Shown piece after piece: positions 7,654 to 17,200 of a DNA stretch of 64,000 nt. Position 1 is the first letter of the stretch. Each line of letters starts with the position of its first letter. The notes under the pieces were generated by a model. It was given only the letters and a program-made list of their open reading frames with translations, was not told where the DNA came from and did no database searches. Position numbers and translations under genes: made by a program. Source of the DNA: Streptomyces sp. NBC_01296 (GTDB lineage: Bacteria; Actinomycetota; Actinomycetes; Streptomycetales; Streptomycetaceae); NCBI RefSeq assembly GCF_035984415.1, contig NZ_CP130720.1, positions 3,286,001 to 3,350,000 of the forward strand, read 5' to 3'.

Positions 7654-7914
7654 ATGCAGGACACGGGTTCCGTCACGATGTACAGCACGACCTGGTGCGG
7701 CTACTGCCGCCGGCTGAAGACCCAGCTGGACCGGGAAGGCATCGCGTACAACGAGATCAACATCGAGCTGGACCCCGAGTCCGCGGCGTTCGTCGAGAAG
7801 GCGAACGGCGGCAACCAGACGGTTCCGACCGTCCTCGTGGTGTCTCCGGCCGGCACCGAGGCCGTGATGACGAACCCGAGCCTGGCCCAGGTCAAGCAGG
7901 CCCTCGCCGTCTGA
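7654..7914 (+). CDS. mrx1: mycoredoxin
   Basis: An 86-residue glutaredoxin-fold protein with the CxxC active site WCGYC near residues 15-18 and the cis-proline motif TVPTV. This is mycoredoxin-1, which reduces mycothiol mixed disulfides on proteins with mycothiol as electron source. AGGAGAG precedes the ATG. It stands alone behind a sigma-R-type promoter and is closed by a GC hairpin, divergent from uvrD2. Full family length and no missing residues. Confidence 0.92.
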   Translation: MQDTGSVTMYSTTWCGYCRRLKTQLDREGIAYNEINIELDPESAAFVEKANGGNQTVPTVLVVSPAGTEAVMTNPSLAQVKQALAV

Positions 7915-7942
7915 GTCGCAGCTCAGCGCGCTGCGTGAACAG

Positions 7943-7969
7943 AAAGGCCCCCGCCACGGCGGGGGCCTT
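7943..7969. terminator. terminator between mrx1 and nudC
   Basis: AAGGCCCCCGCC, a one-base loop, and GGCGGGGGCCTT give a perfect 12-bp stem ending in short A and T runs, serving both convergent genes. Confidence 0.75.
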
Positions 7970-7993
7970 CTGCCGTGTGAGAAGGCTTACGCC

Positions 7994-8923
7994 TCACGCG
8001 AGCGGGCGCGGCAGCGGCTCTCCGTACCAGCGCTCGACCAGGCGGGCCGCGATGGAGATCCCCGACGGGGGCACCATCGCGCCCGACTCGAACGCCGCGC
8101 GCAGCTCCTCGCGGGAGAACCAGCGGGCCTCCTGGATCTCCTCGCCGTCGACCGTGATCTCCGTGGTGGTGGCGCGCGCCGTGAAGCCCAGCATCAGGCT
8201 GTACGGGAACGGCCAGGGCTGGCTGGCGACGTACTCGACCTCGCCGATGCGGACGCCCGCCTCCTCCCACACCTCGCGCACGACCGACTGCTCGATCGAC
8301 TCGCCCGGCTCCACGAACCCGGCCAGCGTCGAGAAACGCCCCTCCGGCCAGTGCACCTGGCGGCCCAGCAGCGCGCGGTCCTGCTCGTCGGTGACGAGCA
8401 TGATCACCGCCGGGTCGGTGCGCGGGTAGTGCTCGGCGCCGCAGCCCGGGCAGCGGCGGATGTGCCCGGCGGCCGCGACCACCGTGCGCTCGCCGCAGCG
8501 GGAGCAGAACCGGTGCATCCGCTGCCAGTTCTCCAGGGCCACCGCGTGCACCATCAGCCCGGCGTCGCGCGGGGACAGCAGCAGTCCGGCCTCCCGCAGG
8601 CCGGCCGCGCGGGCCGACTGGTCCATCCGGCCCGGCAGCGCGTCCTTCTGGAGCGCGAAGTACCGTACGCCGTCCTCGTCGGTGCCGAGGAAGTAGCGGT
8701 GCGTCTCGGTGACGGGGGCCTCGAAGGCCGGGGTCATCACGATCCCGGTCTCCCCGTCGGGGGTGTCGTCGATCAGGACCTGGCCGCCGGAGACGACGAA
8801 CACGCGGGTCGTCGGGTGGCTCCAGGCGGCGGCGAGCCAGGCCTCGTCGAGGCGGTGGTGCGCGGCGCGGTCGATTCCGCTGGGCGCGGTGAGCGAGATC
8901 GGCTGCTCGGTATGGGTGCTCAC
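7994..8923 (-). CDS. nudC: NudC-type NAD(H) pyrophosphatase
   Basis: A 309-residue Nudix hydrolase. CSRCGE and CPGCGAEHYP form the zinc ribbon, GFVEPGESIEQSVVREVWEE is the Nudix box, and SQPWPFPYSLM is the SQPWPxPxS motif specific to NudC. The enzyme cleaves NADH to NMNH and AMP and removes NAD caps from RNA. GTG 8923 with GGAAG five bases upstream is preferred over the TTG at 8935. It lies downstream of the dipeptidase and the AdnAB nuclease genes on the same strand. Confidence 0.92.
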   Translation of the reverse strand: MSTHTEQPISLTAPSGIDRAAHHRLDEAWLAAAWSHPTTRVFVVSGGQVLIDDTPDGETGIVMTPAFEAPVTETHRYFLGTDEDGVRYFALQKDALPGRMDQSARAAGLREAGLLLSPRDAGLMVHAVALENWQRMHRFCSRCGERTVVAAAGHIRRCPGCGAEHYPRTDPAVIMLVTDEQDRALLGRQVHWPEGRFSTLAGFVEPGESIEQSVVREVWEEAGVRIGEVEYVASQPWPFPYSLMLGFTARATTTEITVDGEEIQEARWFSREELRAAFESGAMVPPSGISIAARLVERWYGEPLPRPLA

Positions 8924-8990
8924 AGGTACTTCCAACTCCCCCGGTGGTGGGACAGGCAGGCTCAGTGACTCGTGACTCTTGACTCGGTAC

Positions 8991-9054
8991 GTGCGATGCG
9001 TGCGGTGCGTGCGGTGCGTGCGTGCGGTGCGGTGCGGTGGTGCGTGCTTGCGTC
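8991..9054. repeat. GTGCG-type simple repeat
   Basis: About 64 bp of imperfect tandem TGCGG/TGCGT units between the dipeptidase stop and nudC. Probably slippage-prone spacer DNA. Confidence 0.7.
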
Positions 9055-10459
9055 AGGCGGGCTTCCGGTGGTCGGCGGCCAGGTCGCCCCACAGGTAGGC
9101 GGCCGTCTCGACGCCCTTGAGGAGCAGGTCCAGCTCGACCTTCTCGTTCGGCGAGTGCCAGCCGTCGGACGGCACGGAGATGCCGAGGAACAGGACGGGC
9201 GCGGCCAGTACGTCCTGGAGGTCCGCCGCGGGTCCCGAGCCGCCCTCGCGGGTGAAGCGGACCTTCTCGCCGAAGGCGCGGCCCATGGCCCGTACGACGG
9301 ACTGCAGCGCCGGGTGGTCCAGCGGCGTCAGGCACGGCCGGGTGGGGGCGCCGAAGACGATGGAGTGCCGGATCCCGTCCGGGATCCGGGCGGCGACCCA
9401 GTCCCGGACTGCCGCCTCGACCTCGTAGGGGTCCTGCCCGGACACCAGGCGGAACGACAGCTTCAGGTGGGCGGAGGCGGGCACGATGGTCTTGCCGCCG
9501 GGGCCCTGGTAGCCGCCGCCGATGCCGTTGACCTCGGCGGTCGGGCGGGCCCAGACCCGCTCCAGGGTGGAGTAGCCCTTCTCGCCCGCGGCCGCGTGCG
9601 ACTTGGCCGTACGCAGCCACTGCGACTCGTCGAACGGCAGCTCGGCGATCAGCGCCCGCTCCTCGTCCGTGAGCTCGGCGATGTTGTCGTAGAAGCCGGG
9701 GATCGTGACCCGCTCGTCGGCGTCGTGCAGCGCCGCGACCAGGCGGGCGGCGACGGTGGCCGGGTTGGGCACGGCCCCGCCGAAGGCGCCGGAGTGGATG
9801 TCCTGGTCGGGCCCGTGGAGGTCGATCTCGCAGTCGGCGACGCCGCGCATGCCGGTGCAGACGGTGGGCGTGGTCTCGGACCACATGCCGGTGTCGGAGA
9901 CGATCACGACGTCGGCGGCGAGGCGCTCCGCCTCGCGCTCGACCAGGGCACGGAAGTTCGGGGAGCCCGATTCCTCCTCGCCCTCGACGATCAGCTTGAG
10001 GTGCACGGCCGGGGCCTCGGCGCCGGTCGCGGCCAGGTGGGCCCGTACGCCGAGGGTGTGGAAGAAGACCTGGCCCTTGTCGTCGGCGGCGCCGCGCGCG
10101 TACATCCGGCCGTCCTTGACGACGGGCTCGAACGGGTCGGTGTGCCAGCCGTCGGCGACCGCGGCGGGCTGCACGTCGTGGTGCCCGTAGACGAGGACGG
10201 TCGGGGCGTCCGGGTCCGCGCTCGGCCACTCGGCGAAGACGGCGGGCGCGCCGGGGGTCTGCCAGACCTCCGTGACCGGGAAGCCGGTCTCCTTGAGCTT
10301 GGCGGCGAGCCATTCGGCGCTGCGACGTACGTCGTCCGCGTGCTCGGGCTGGGCCGAGACGGAGGGAATGCGCAGCCACTCGGCGAGATCGTCGAGGAAG
10401 GCGGCGCGGTGGGCCTCGATGTACGTGCGGACGACGCTGTCCGCCGGGGTATCGCTCAT
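9053..10459 (-). CDS. M20-family dipeptidase
   Basis: A 468-residue metallopeptidase of the M20 family (dipeptidase/carnosinase type). GHHDVQP holds the first zinc ligand His and Asp, GAADDKG the bridging Asp, GEEESGSP the catalytic Glu pair, and HSGAFGG the domain-swap region. No signal peptide, so it acts in the cytosol on di- or short peptides. ATG 10459 starts 10 bp after the adnB stop, so it probably shares the adnA-adnB transcript. The link to double-strand-break repair is positional only. Confidence 0.9.
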   Translation of the reverse strand: MSDTPADSVVRTYIEAHRAAFLDDLAEWLRIPSVSAQPEHADDVRRSAEWLAAKLKETGFPVTEVWQTPGAPAVFAEWPSADPDAPTVLVYGHHDVQPAAVADGWHTDPFEPVVKDGRMYARGAADDKGQVFFHTLGVRAHLAATGAEAPAVHLKLIVEGEEESGSPNFRALVEREAERLAADVVIVSDTGMWSETTPTVCTGMRGVADCEIDLHGPDQDIHSGAFGGAVPNPATVAARLVAALHDADERVTIPGFYDNIAELTDEERALIAELPFDESQWLRTAKSHAAAGEKGYSTLERVWARPTAEVNGIGGGYQGPGGKTIVPASAHLKLSFRLVSGQDPYEVEAAVRDWVAARIPDGIRHSIVFGAPTRPCLTPLDHPALQSVVRAMGRAFGEKVRFTREGGSGPAADLQDVLAAPVLFLGISVPSDGWHSPNEKVELDLLLKGVETAAYLWGDLAADHRKPA

Positions 10460-10469
10460 GCCTATGAGC

Positions 10470-13400
10470 CTAACTGTCGGGTTGCCGGTCACTGTCCGTG
10501 TCCGGTTTGCCTTGGAGGATCCGCTCAAGACGGGCCCGGTCGGGGAGGTTGCGGGGCCGGACCACGCGGCCGCTGCGGACGTGCAGGAAGGCGGCGGAGA
10601 CCCGGTCGAGGGGCGTGCCGGTGGCTTCCGCCCAGGCCAGGCGGTAGACGGCGAGCTGGAGGGGGTCGGCCTCGGTGGTGCGGCCGGTCTTCCAGTCGAC
10701 GATCTCGTACCCGTCGTCGTGATGGCGGTACACGGCGTCGATCCGGCCACGGATGACGCGGCCGGCGAGGGTGAGCTGGACCGGGACCTCCATGCGGTGG
10801 GGGGTGCGCTCGGCGTACTCGCTGCGCTCGAAGGCGGCCTTGAGGGAGTCGAGGTCGGCCTCGTCGGCGATCTCCTGATCGGAGCCGGGCAGCTCGGTGG
10901 CGGGGTCGAGGACGTCCAGGAGCGGCAGCGGGAGCTCGTCGAACCGGGACTCGACCCAGGCGTGGAAGCGCGTGCCCTGGCGTGCCGCGGGCTGCGGGGG
11001 CTTGGGCATGGGGCGGGCGAGGTCGCGGGCGAAGCCCTGCTCGTCCGCGGCGAGGCGCAGGAGCTGGCTGGCGGAGAGGGCGGCCGGGAGCTCGACGTCG
11101 CGCACGGCGGCGCGGGCACGCCGGAGCTCGCCCTCGAGGGCATCGAGATCCCGGTCCCAGGAGGCGATGGCCCGTGCCTCCTCGGACGTGAGGCCGGCTG
11201 CTGCCGCAGTGCGCCGGGCTCCGCGTGCGGGAGCTCCGTGTGCGGGGGCTTCGCCGCGGACCGTACGGGCCACGGCCGAGCCGGGCCCGGGGCCCTGGCC
11301 GTGTCCCCGGTCCCCGGGCGGGCCCGGGGGCTCCTGCCAGGGGTCGCCGGCGCCCCAGTCGTCGCCGTCCGGCCAGAGGTCGTCGTCGTACGGGTCGGCA
11401 CCCCGGGGGTCGTCATCAGGCCGGACGTCGTCGCCGAACGGCGCCCCGGAGCCCGCCTCGGTTCGGGCATGCGGCACCACCGCGCCGGCGGCGAAGGCCT
11501 CGTCCGGCGCCCAGAGGTCCTCCGGGGCCGGCTCGTCCGCGTACGACGGGTCCTCGCAGTGCGGGGGCCAGACGTAGGGGTCCGGGGCCGGGGCGGCCAG
11601 GTGGGACTCGACCAGGGCCGCCGCCGCGCGGCGCAGGACCAGCGAGTCCGGGTCGAGGGGCAGCGGCCAGGACCGGTCCGGGGTGGACTCCGTGGCGAGG
11701 GACGGGTTCTCCGCGTCCGGATCCGGTTCCTCCGCCCAGGCTTCGATCTCGCCGTGGCCCGCCACGCAGTGGTCGTGGAGCGAGGACAGGAAGGGCGACG
11801 GGCCGCGGCGCTTCTTCTGCGTCGGGCCCCACCAGTGCGCCGAGGCCAGGAGGAGCGAGCGCGGGCGGGTGAACGTCACGTAGCCCAGGCGGAGTTCCTC
11901 CACCGCCTTGTGCTCCTTCAGCGCGGCCTTGAAGGACTTCAGGCCTGCCGAGGTCCACGCCGGATCGGCCGGGAGGGTGTCCGCGTCGCCGCGCAGGCCG
12001 TACGGCAGGACCTTGGCGTACGAGGTCCACGGCTCCGGGGCCTTCTCCTTCGGGAACGAGCCCGCGCACAGGTCCGGAACGACCACCACGTCCCACTCCA
12101 GCCCCTTGGACTTGTGGGCGGTGAGCACCTTCACCGTGTTCTCCCCGCCGGGCAGGGCGTGGTCCAGGCCCTTCTCGTACTGGACCGCCGTGCGCAGGAA
12201 GCCGAGGAAGGCCAGCAGGGACGCCTCGCCGTCCAGCGACGCGAAGCCCGCCGCGACGTCCAGGAAGCCGGACAGCGATTCGCGGCGCCGGGCCGCCAGC
12301 GCGTGCGGCGAAGCCGACAGCTCCACGTCCAGGCCGGTCGCGGCCAGCACCCGGTGCAGTACGTCCATCAGCGGGTCGGCGAGCGAACGCCGCAGATCGC
12401 GCAGCTCCTGGGCCAGGTGCGCGAAGCGGACCCGGGCCGCCGCGGAGAAGGGGAGCTCGTCCGCGGACGACCCCGACCCGGACCTGGGCCCGGACCCGGA
12501 CCCGGACCCGTCCAGGAACGTCTCCAGCGCGTCCGCCAGCGAGACGATCTCCGCCGGGTCCACGCCCTCCACCGCCGCCGCGAGGCGCTCGTCCGGGTCC
12601 ACCTCACCCGGCGCGCGGCCGATCAGCTGCCGCGCCCGGCGCCCCAGCAGCGCCAGGTCGCGGGCGCCGATCCGCCAGCGGGGGCCGATGAGGAGCCGGA
12701 CCAGGGAGGCGTTGGCCCCCGGGTCCTGGAGCACCTCGCACACCGCGACCAGGTCCGCGACCTCCGGGAGGTGCAGCAGCCCCGACAGCCCGACGACCTC
12801 CACCGGCACGTCCCGGGCCACCAGCACGGCCTGAATCTGCGCGAAGTCCCGCGCGGACCGGCACAGCACCGCGATCTCGCGCGGCTCCGTCCCCGTACGG
12901 ACCAGGTGCGCGACCGAGTCCGCGAGCCACTCCAGCTCCTCGGCGTGCGTGTTCAGCAGGGCGCAGCGGACCGTGCCGGCCTGCTCCTCTCCCGGCGCCG
13001 CGCGCAGCGCTTCGACGCCCTCGTGCATGGACCGCAGCGGGGCGGCCAGGCCGTTGGCCAGGTCGAGGAGGCGGCCGCCGCTGCGCCGGTTCTCGCTCAG
13101 CGAGAACCGGGTGGCGGGGCTGCCGTCGGCGTGCGGGAAGTGCTCGGGGAAGTCGTCCAGGTTGGCCACGGACGCACCGCGCCAGCCGTAGATCGCCTGG
13201 CAGGGGTCGCCGACGGCGGTCACGGCGTGCCCGCTGCCGCCGCCGAACAGGCCGGACAGCAGGAGCCGCTGGGCCACGGAGGTGTCCTGGTACTCGTCGA
13301 GCAGGACCACCCGGAACTCCTCGCGCAGCAGCGCCCCGACCTCGGGCCGGGTGGTGGCGAGCTGCGCGGAAAGGGCTATCTGGTCGCTGAAGTCGAGCAG

Positions 13401-14123
13401 GTCGCGGGAGCGTTTGGCGGCGCGGTAGCGCTCGGTCAGCTCCAGCAGTTCGAGGCGGCCGCGCACGGCCTCGGGGACCTTGCGCAGGTCCTCGTTGCTG
13501 AGCCTGGTGGTGGCGAGGGTGTCGAGGAGCTCCGTGTCGTACGCGCGCAGTTCGGCCGGGGTGACCAGGTGCTCGGAGAGTTCGCCGTCGAGCGCGAGCA
13601 GGTCGCTGACCAGGTCGGGGACGGATTTGGTGAGCGCCGGGTACGGGCCGGGGGCCTCGCGCAGCACGCGCGCGGCGAGCTGGAAGCGGGTGGCGTCGGC
13701 GAGCAGCCGGGCGCTGGGCTCCAGGCCGATGCGCAGGCCGTGGTCCTTCAGGAGCTGGCCGGCGAAGGCGTGGTACGTGGAGATGCGCGGCTCGCCGCCG
13801 GCCGCGTCGGCCTCGGCCGGGGAAGGGTCCGGGTCGTTGATGCCGGCCCGCGCGAGGGCCTTGCGCACGCGCTCGGCGAGCTCGCCGGCGGCCTTGTTGG
13901 TGAAGGTCAGGCCGAGGACCTGCTCGGGCGCGACCGCTCCGGTGCCGACCAGCCAGACCACGCGGGCGGCCATGACCGTGGTCTTGCCCGAGCCGGCGCC
14001 GGCCACGATGACCTGCGGGGCGGCCGGGGCGGTGATGCAGGCCAGCTGTTCGGGCGTGAAGGGGATGCCGAGGAGCTCCTTGAGCTGCTCGGGGTCGGTG
14101 AGGACGGACGGACGCGCGGACAC
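10470..14123 (-). CDS. adnB: AdnB-like helicase-nuclease subunit
   Basis: A 1217-residue UvrD-like helicase fused to a RecB-type nuclease. Walker A GAGSGKT lies at 42-48, LLDEYQDTS follows, then NRRSGGRLLDL, LTAHKSKGLEWD and the C-terminal nuclease motif VDWKTGR (about 1143-1148) with QLAVYRL. This is the arrangement of AdnB, the lead motor of the actinobacterial AdnAB end-resection machine. It is longer than mycobacterial AdnB because of a Gly/Ser tract and a long Pro/Asp-rich linker before the nuclease. Start GTG 14123; adnA lies 102 bp upstream. Confidence 0.88.
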   Translation of the reverse strand: MSARPSVLTDPEQLKELLGIPFTPEQLACITAPAAPQVIVAGAGSGKTTVMAARVVWLVGTGAVAPEQVLGLTFTNKAAGELAERVRKALARAGINDPDPSPAEADAAGGEPRISTYHAFAGQLLKDHGLRIGLEPSARLLADATRFQLAARVLREAPGPYPALTKSVPDLVSDLLALDGELSEHLVTPAELRAYDTELLDTLATTRLSNEDLRKVPEAVRGRLELLELTERYRAAKRSRDLLDFSDQIALSAQLATTRPEVGALLREEFRVVLLDEYQDTSVAQRLLLSGLFGGGSGHAVTAVGDPCQAIYGWRGASVANLDDFPEHFPHADGSPATRFSLSENRRSGGRLLDLANGLAAPLRSMHEGVEALRAAPGEEQAGTVRCALLNTHAEELEWLADSVAHLVRTGTEPREIAVLCRSARDFAQIQAVLVARDVPVEVVGLSGLLHLPEVADLVAVCEVLQDPGANASLVRLLIGPRWRIGARDLALLGRRARQLIGRAPGEVDPDERLAAAVEGVDPAEIVSLADALETFLDGSGSGSGPRSGSGSSADELPFSAAARVRFAHLAQELRDLRRSLADPLMDVLHRVLAATGLDVELSASPHALAARRRESLSGFLDVAAGFASLDGEASLLAFLGFLRTAVQYEKGLDHALPGGENTVKVLTAHKSKGLEWDVVVVPDLCAGSFPKEKAPEPWTSYAKVLPYGLRGDADTLPADPAWTSAGLKSFKAALKEHKAVEELRLGYVTFTRPRSLLLASAHWWGPTQKKRRGPSPFLSSLHDHCVAGHGEIEAWAEEPDPDAENPSLATESTPDRSWPLPLDPDSLVLRRAAAALVESHLAAPAPDPYVWPPHCEDPSYADEPAPEDLWAPDEAFAAGAVVPHARTEAGSGAPFGDDVRPDDDPRGADPYDDDLWPDGDDWGAGDPWQEPPGPPGDRGHGQGPGPGSAVARTVRGEAPAHGAPARGARRTAAAAGLTSEEARAIASWDRDLDALEGELRRARAAVRDVELPAALSASQLLRLAADEQGFARDLARPMPKPPQPAARQGTRFHAWVESRFDELPLPLLDVLDPATELPGSDQEIADEADLDSLKAAFERSEYAERTPHRMEVPVQLTLAGRVIRGRIDAVYRHHDDGYEIVDWKTGRTTEADPLQLAVYRLAWAEATGTPLDRVSAAFLHVRSGRVVRPRNLPDRARLERILQGKPDTDSDRQPDS
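12471..12512. repeat. GGACCC tandem repeat inside adnB
   Basis: In-frame GGACCC units encoding a Gly-Ser linker (GSGSGSGPRSGSGSS) inside the helicase half. Confidence 0.7.
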
Positions 14124-14225
14124 GTGAAGAGGCTAGCCGGACCCACGGACACTCCCGCCCGCCGTCTCACCGGCCGGTCCGTCGCGGGCCGCTGACCGCG
14201 GGCCCGGCGGCTTCGGCCGTGTGAC

Positions 14226-17200
14226 TCACTCCACCGTCTGGCGGCCCTCCGGGCGGGCGCTGCACGAGCTGCGGAAGGAACAGTGGTCGCAGTGCTTGCC
14301 GGCGGCGGGCGCGAAGCGCTCGTCCAGGACCCGGCCGGCGGCGGTGGCGAGCAGGTCCCCGACCCATTCGCCGTTCAGCGGCTGCTGCGCCTGGATCTTG
14401 GGCACCGCGTCGCCCCCGTCCCGTACGGCGGCACCCTGGCGCAGCTGCACCAGCTCGGCGCCGCCCGCTTCGGGGCGCAGCCCGTCGAAGACCTCGTCGA
14501 CGGCGCCTTCGCGAACGGCGAGCTGGTACACGGCGAGCTGGGGGTGCCGTGCGACCTCGTCCTTCGTGGGCGCGGCCTTGCCGGTCTTGAAATCGACGAC
14601 GTACGCACGCCCCTGGGGGTCCGATTCGACCCTGTCCATGGAACCCCGGATCCGGACGGCGTAGTCGCCCGCTTCGAGCGTGACGTCGAACGCGTGCTCC
14701 GTGGCCACGGCCGCCCTGCCCGCGCGGTCGGTGGTGTGCCAGCGCAGGAAGCGCTCCAGGGCGGCGCGGGCGTTGTCCTTCTCCTGGCGGGATTTCCAGG
14801 GGGCGTCGAAGGCGAGGGCGTCCCAGACGGAATCGAGGCGTTCCATCAGGACGGCGAGGTCGGCGGGGGTGCGGCCGGAGGCGACCTCGTCGGCCAGGAC
14901 GTGGACGACGTTGCCGAAGCCCTGGGCGGCGGTGGAGGGCGCGTCGGCCTTGACCTCGCGGCCCAGGAACCACTGGAGGGAGCAGGTGTTGGCGAGCTGG
15001 TCCAGGGCGCTGCCGGAGAGGGCGACGGGCCGGTCCCGGTCGCGCAGCGGGACGCTGCTGCGGGTGGGCTCGTACAGCCCCCACCAGCGCTGCGGGTGCG
15101 CGGCGGGGACCAGCGGGCGGTCGTCCTCGTCGGTGAGCGCGGCGAGGCGGGCGAGCCGGCGGGCTGCGGCGTCGCGGAGTGCGGGCGAGGCGTCGGGGTC
15201 GACGGTGGTGGCACGCAGCTCGGCGACGAGCGCGGGGACGGCGAGGGGGCGGCGGGGGCGGCCGGTGACGTCCTTGGGGGTGACGCCGAGCTCGGTGAGG
15301 AAGCGGGAGGGCTGGTCGCCGTCCTCGGCGGGGGCCTTGACGGCGGTGACGACGAGGCGGTCGCGGGCGCGGGTGGCGGCGACGTAGAAGAGGCGGCGCT
15401 CCTCGGCGAGGAGCGCGCCGGGGGTGAGGGGCTCGGCCAGGCCGCCCCGGCCGATGCGGTCGGCTTCGAGGAGGGAGCCGCGGCGGCGCAGGTCGGGCCA
15501 GAGCCCCTCCTGTACGCCGGCCACGACGACGAGTCGCCACTCCAGGCCCTTGGAACGGTGGGCGGTCATGAGGCGGACGGCCTCGGAGCGGGTGGCGCGG
15601 GTGGTGAGGGTGTCGGCGGCGATGTCCTCGGCCTCGAGCTGTTCGAGGAAGTTGAGGGCGCCACGGCCGCCGGTGCGCTCCTCGGCGCGGGCGGCGGTGT
15701 CGAAGAGCGCGCAGACGGCGTCGAGGTCGCGGTCGGCGTTGCGGCCGGCCGCGCCGCCGCGGCGGGCGCCCCGCTCCAGGCGCTGGGGCCAGGGGGTGCC
15801 CTCCCAGAGGGTCCACAGGGCCTCTTCGGCGGTGCCGCCGCCCTGGAGGAGCTCGCGGGCCTTGCGCAGGAGCAGTCCGAGGCGCTGCGCGCCGCGGGAG
15901 TACGCGGGGTCGTGGGCGGTGAGCCGTTCCGGCTCGGCGAGGGCGCGGGCGAGCAGGACGTCGGACGGGGCCGGCACCTTGATGCCGGCGGCCCGCTCCT
16001 CGTCGCGCAGGGCCCGCCCGAGCCGCCGCAGATCGGCGGCGTCCATCCCGCCGAGCGGCGAGCTCAGCAGCGCGAGCGCCGCCTCGACCCCGACCCACCC
16101 TTCGCCTGCGGCGGGCTCGGGGACGGCGTGGCTGCCGTCGCCTGCGGCGGGCTCGGACCCGGGGTCGCTGCCCTCGCCTGCGGCGGGCTCGGAGTCCGGG
16201 TCGACGGCGTGGCCGGGCAGGGCGGGGTCGGCCGTGTCCGCGGGGGCCGGGGCCGGGACGGGGACCGCTGCGGGCTCGTGGTCGGGGGTGGCCGGGGTGG
16301 CGGCCGTGCGGAGGGCCGTGAGGAGGGGGGTGATCGCCGGTTCGTGGCGGAGGGGGGTGTCCGAGCCGCCCGTTTCCGCCGGGACTCCCGCCGCGATCAG
16401 GGCTCGGCGCATCGCCGGGAGGGTGCGGCCGCCGGCGCGGACCAGGACGGCCATGTCCTGCCACGGCACACCGTCCTCGAGGTGCGCCCGGCGCAGGATG
16501 TCCGCGATGTTGTCCAGCTCGGCCCCGGCCGTGGGGTACGTGAACACCTCCGCCCCGCCGCCCTCCCGGACCGAGGTCAGGGCGCGGTGGGCGCGGACCG
16601 CTGCCGACGGGAGGCGCGGGACCGGCATCCGGGACGTCAGCAGCCGGGTCGCCGCGAGGAGGCCGGCGCCCGAGCGGCGGGCCACCGTCAGGGCGTGCAC
16701 GGCCGCGCCCGGGAAGGAGCCCTCGAAGTCCAGGATGTTGTTGATGTCGGCGCCGCGGAAGGCGTAGATCGACTGGTCCGGGTCGCCGAACGCGACCAGC
16801 GTGCCCGCCGGCCCGGCCAGGGCCCGCAGCAGGCGCAGCTGGGAGGCGTCCGTGTCCTGGTACTCGTCCACGTAGATCACGTCGTAGGACAGGGCCAGGG
16901 AGGGGGTCCGCTCCGCCAACAGGACCGCTCGGTGCACGAGCTCCGCGTAGTCCAGCGTGCCCTGCATGTCGAGGACGTCCAGGTACTCGGAGAGGAACGC
17001 GGCCGCCGCCTTCCAGTCCGGGCGGCCCAGCCGGGTCGCGAACGCGTCCAGCGCCGTCGGGCCGAGGCCCAGCTCGCGGGCGCGGGCGAGCACCGCGCGG
17101 ACCTCGTCCGCGAAGCCGCGCGTGGTCAGCGCGGCCCTCAGGTCGTCCGGCCAGCGGATGGACCGGATGTGGCGCTGGCCCTCCAGCAGGGTGCGGACCG

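Noticed and set aside
8991..9054. Regular short repeats that might suggest a CRISPR array
   Set aside because: Units are 5 bases without unique spacers; simple-sequence DNA.
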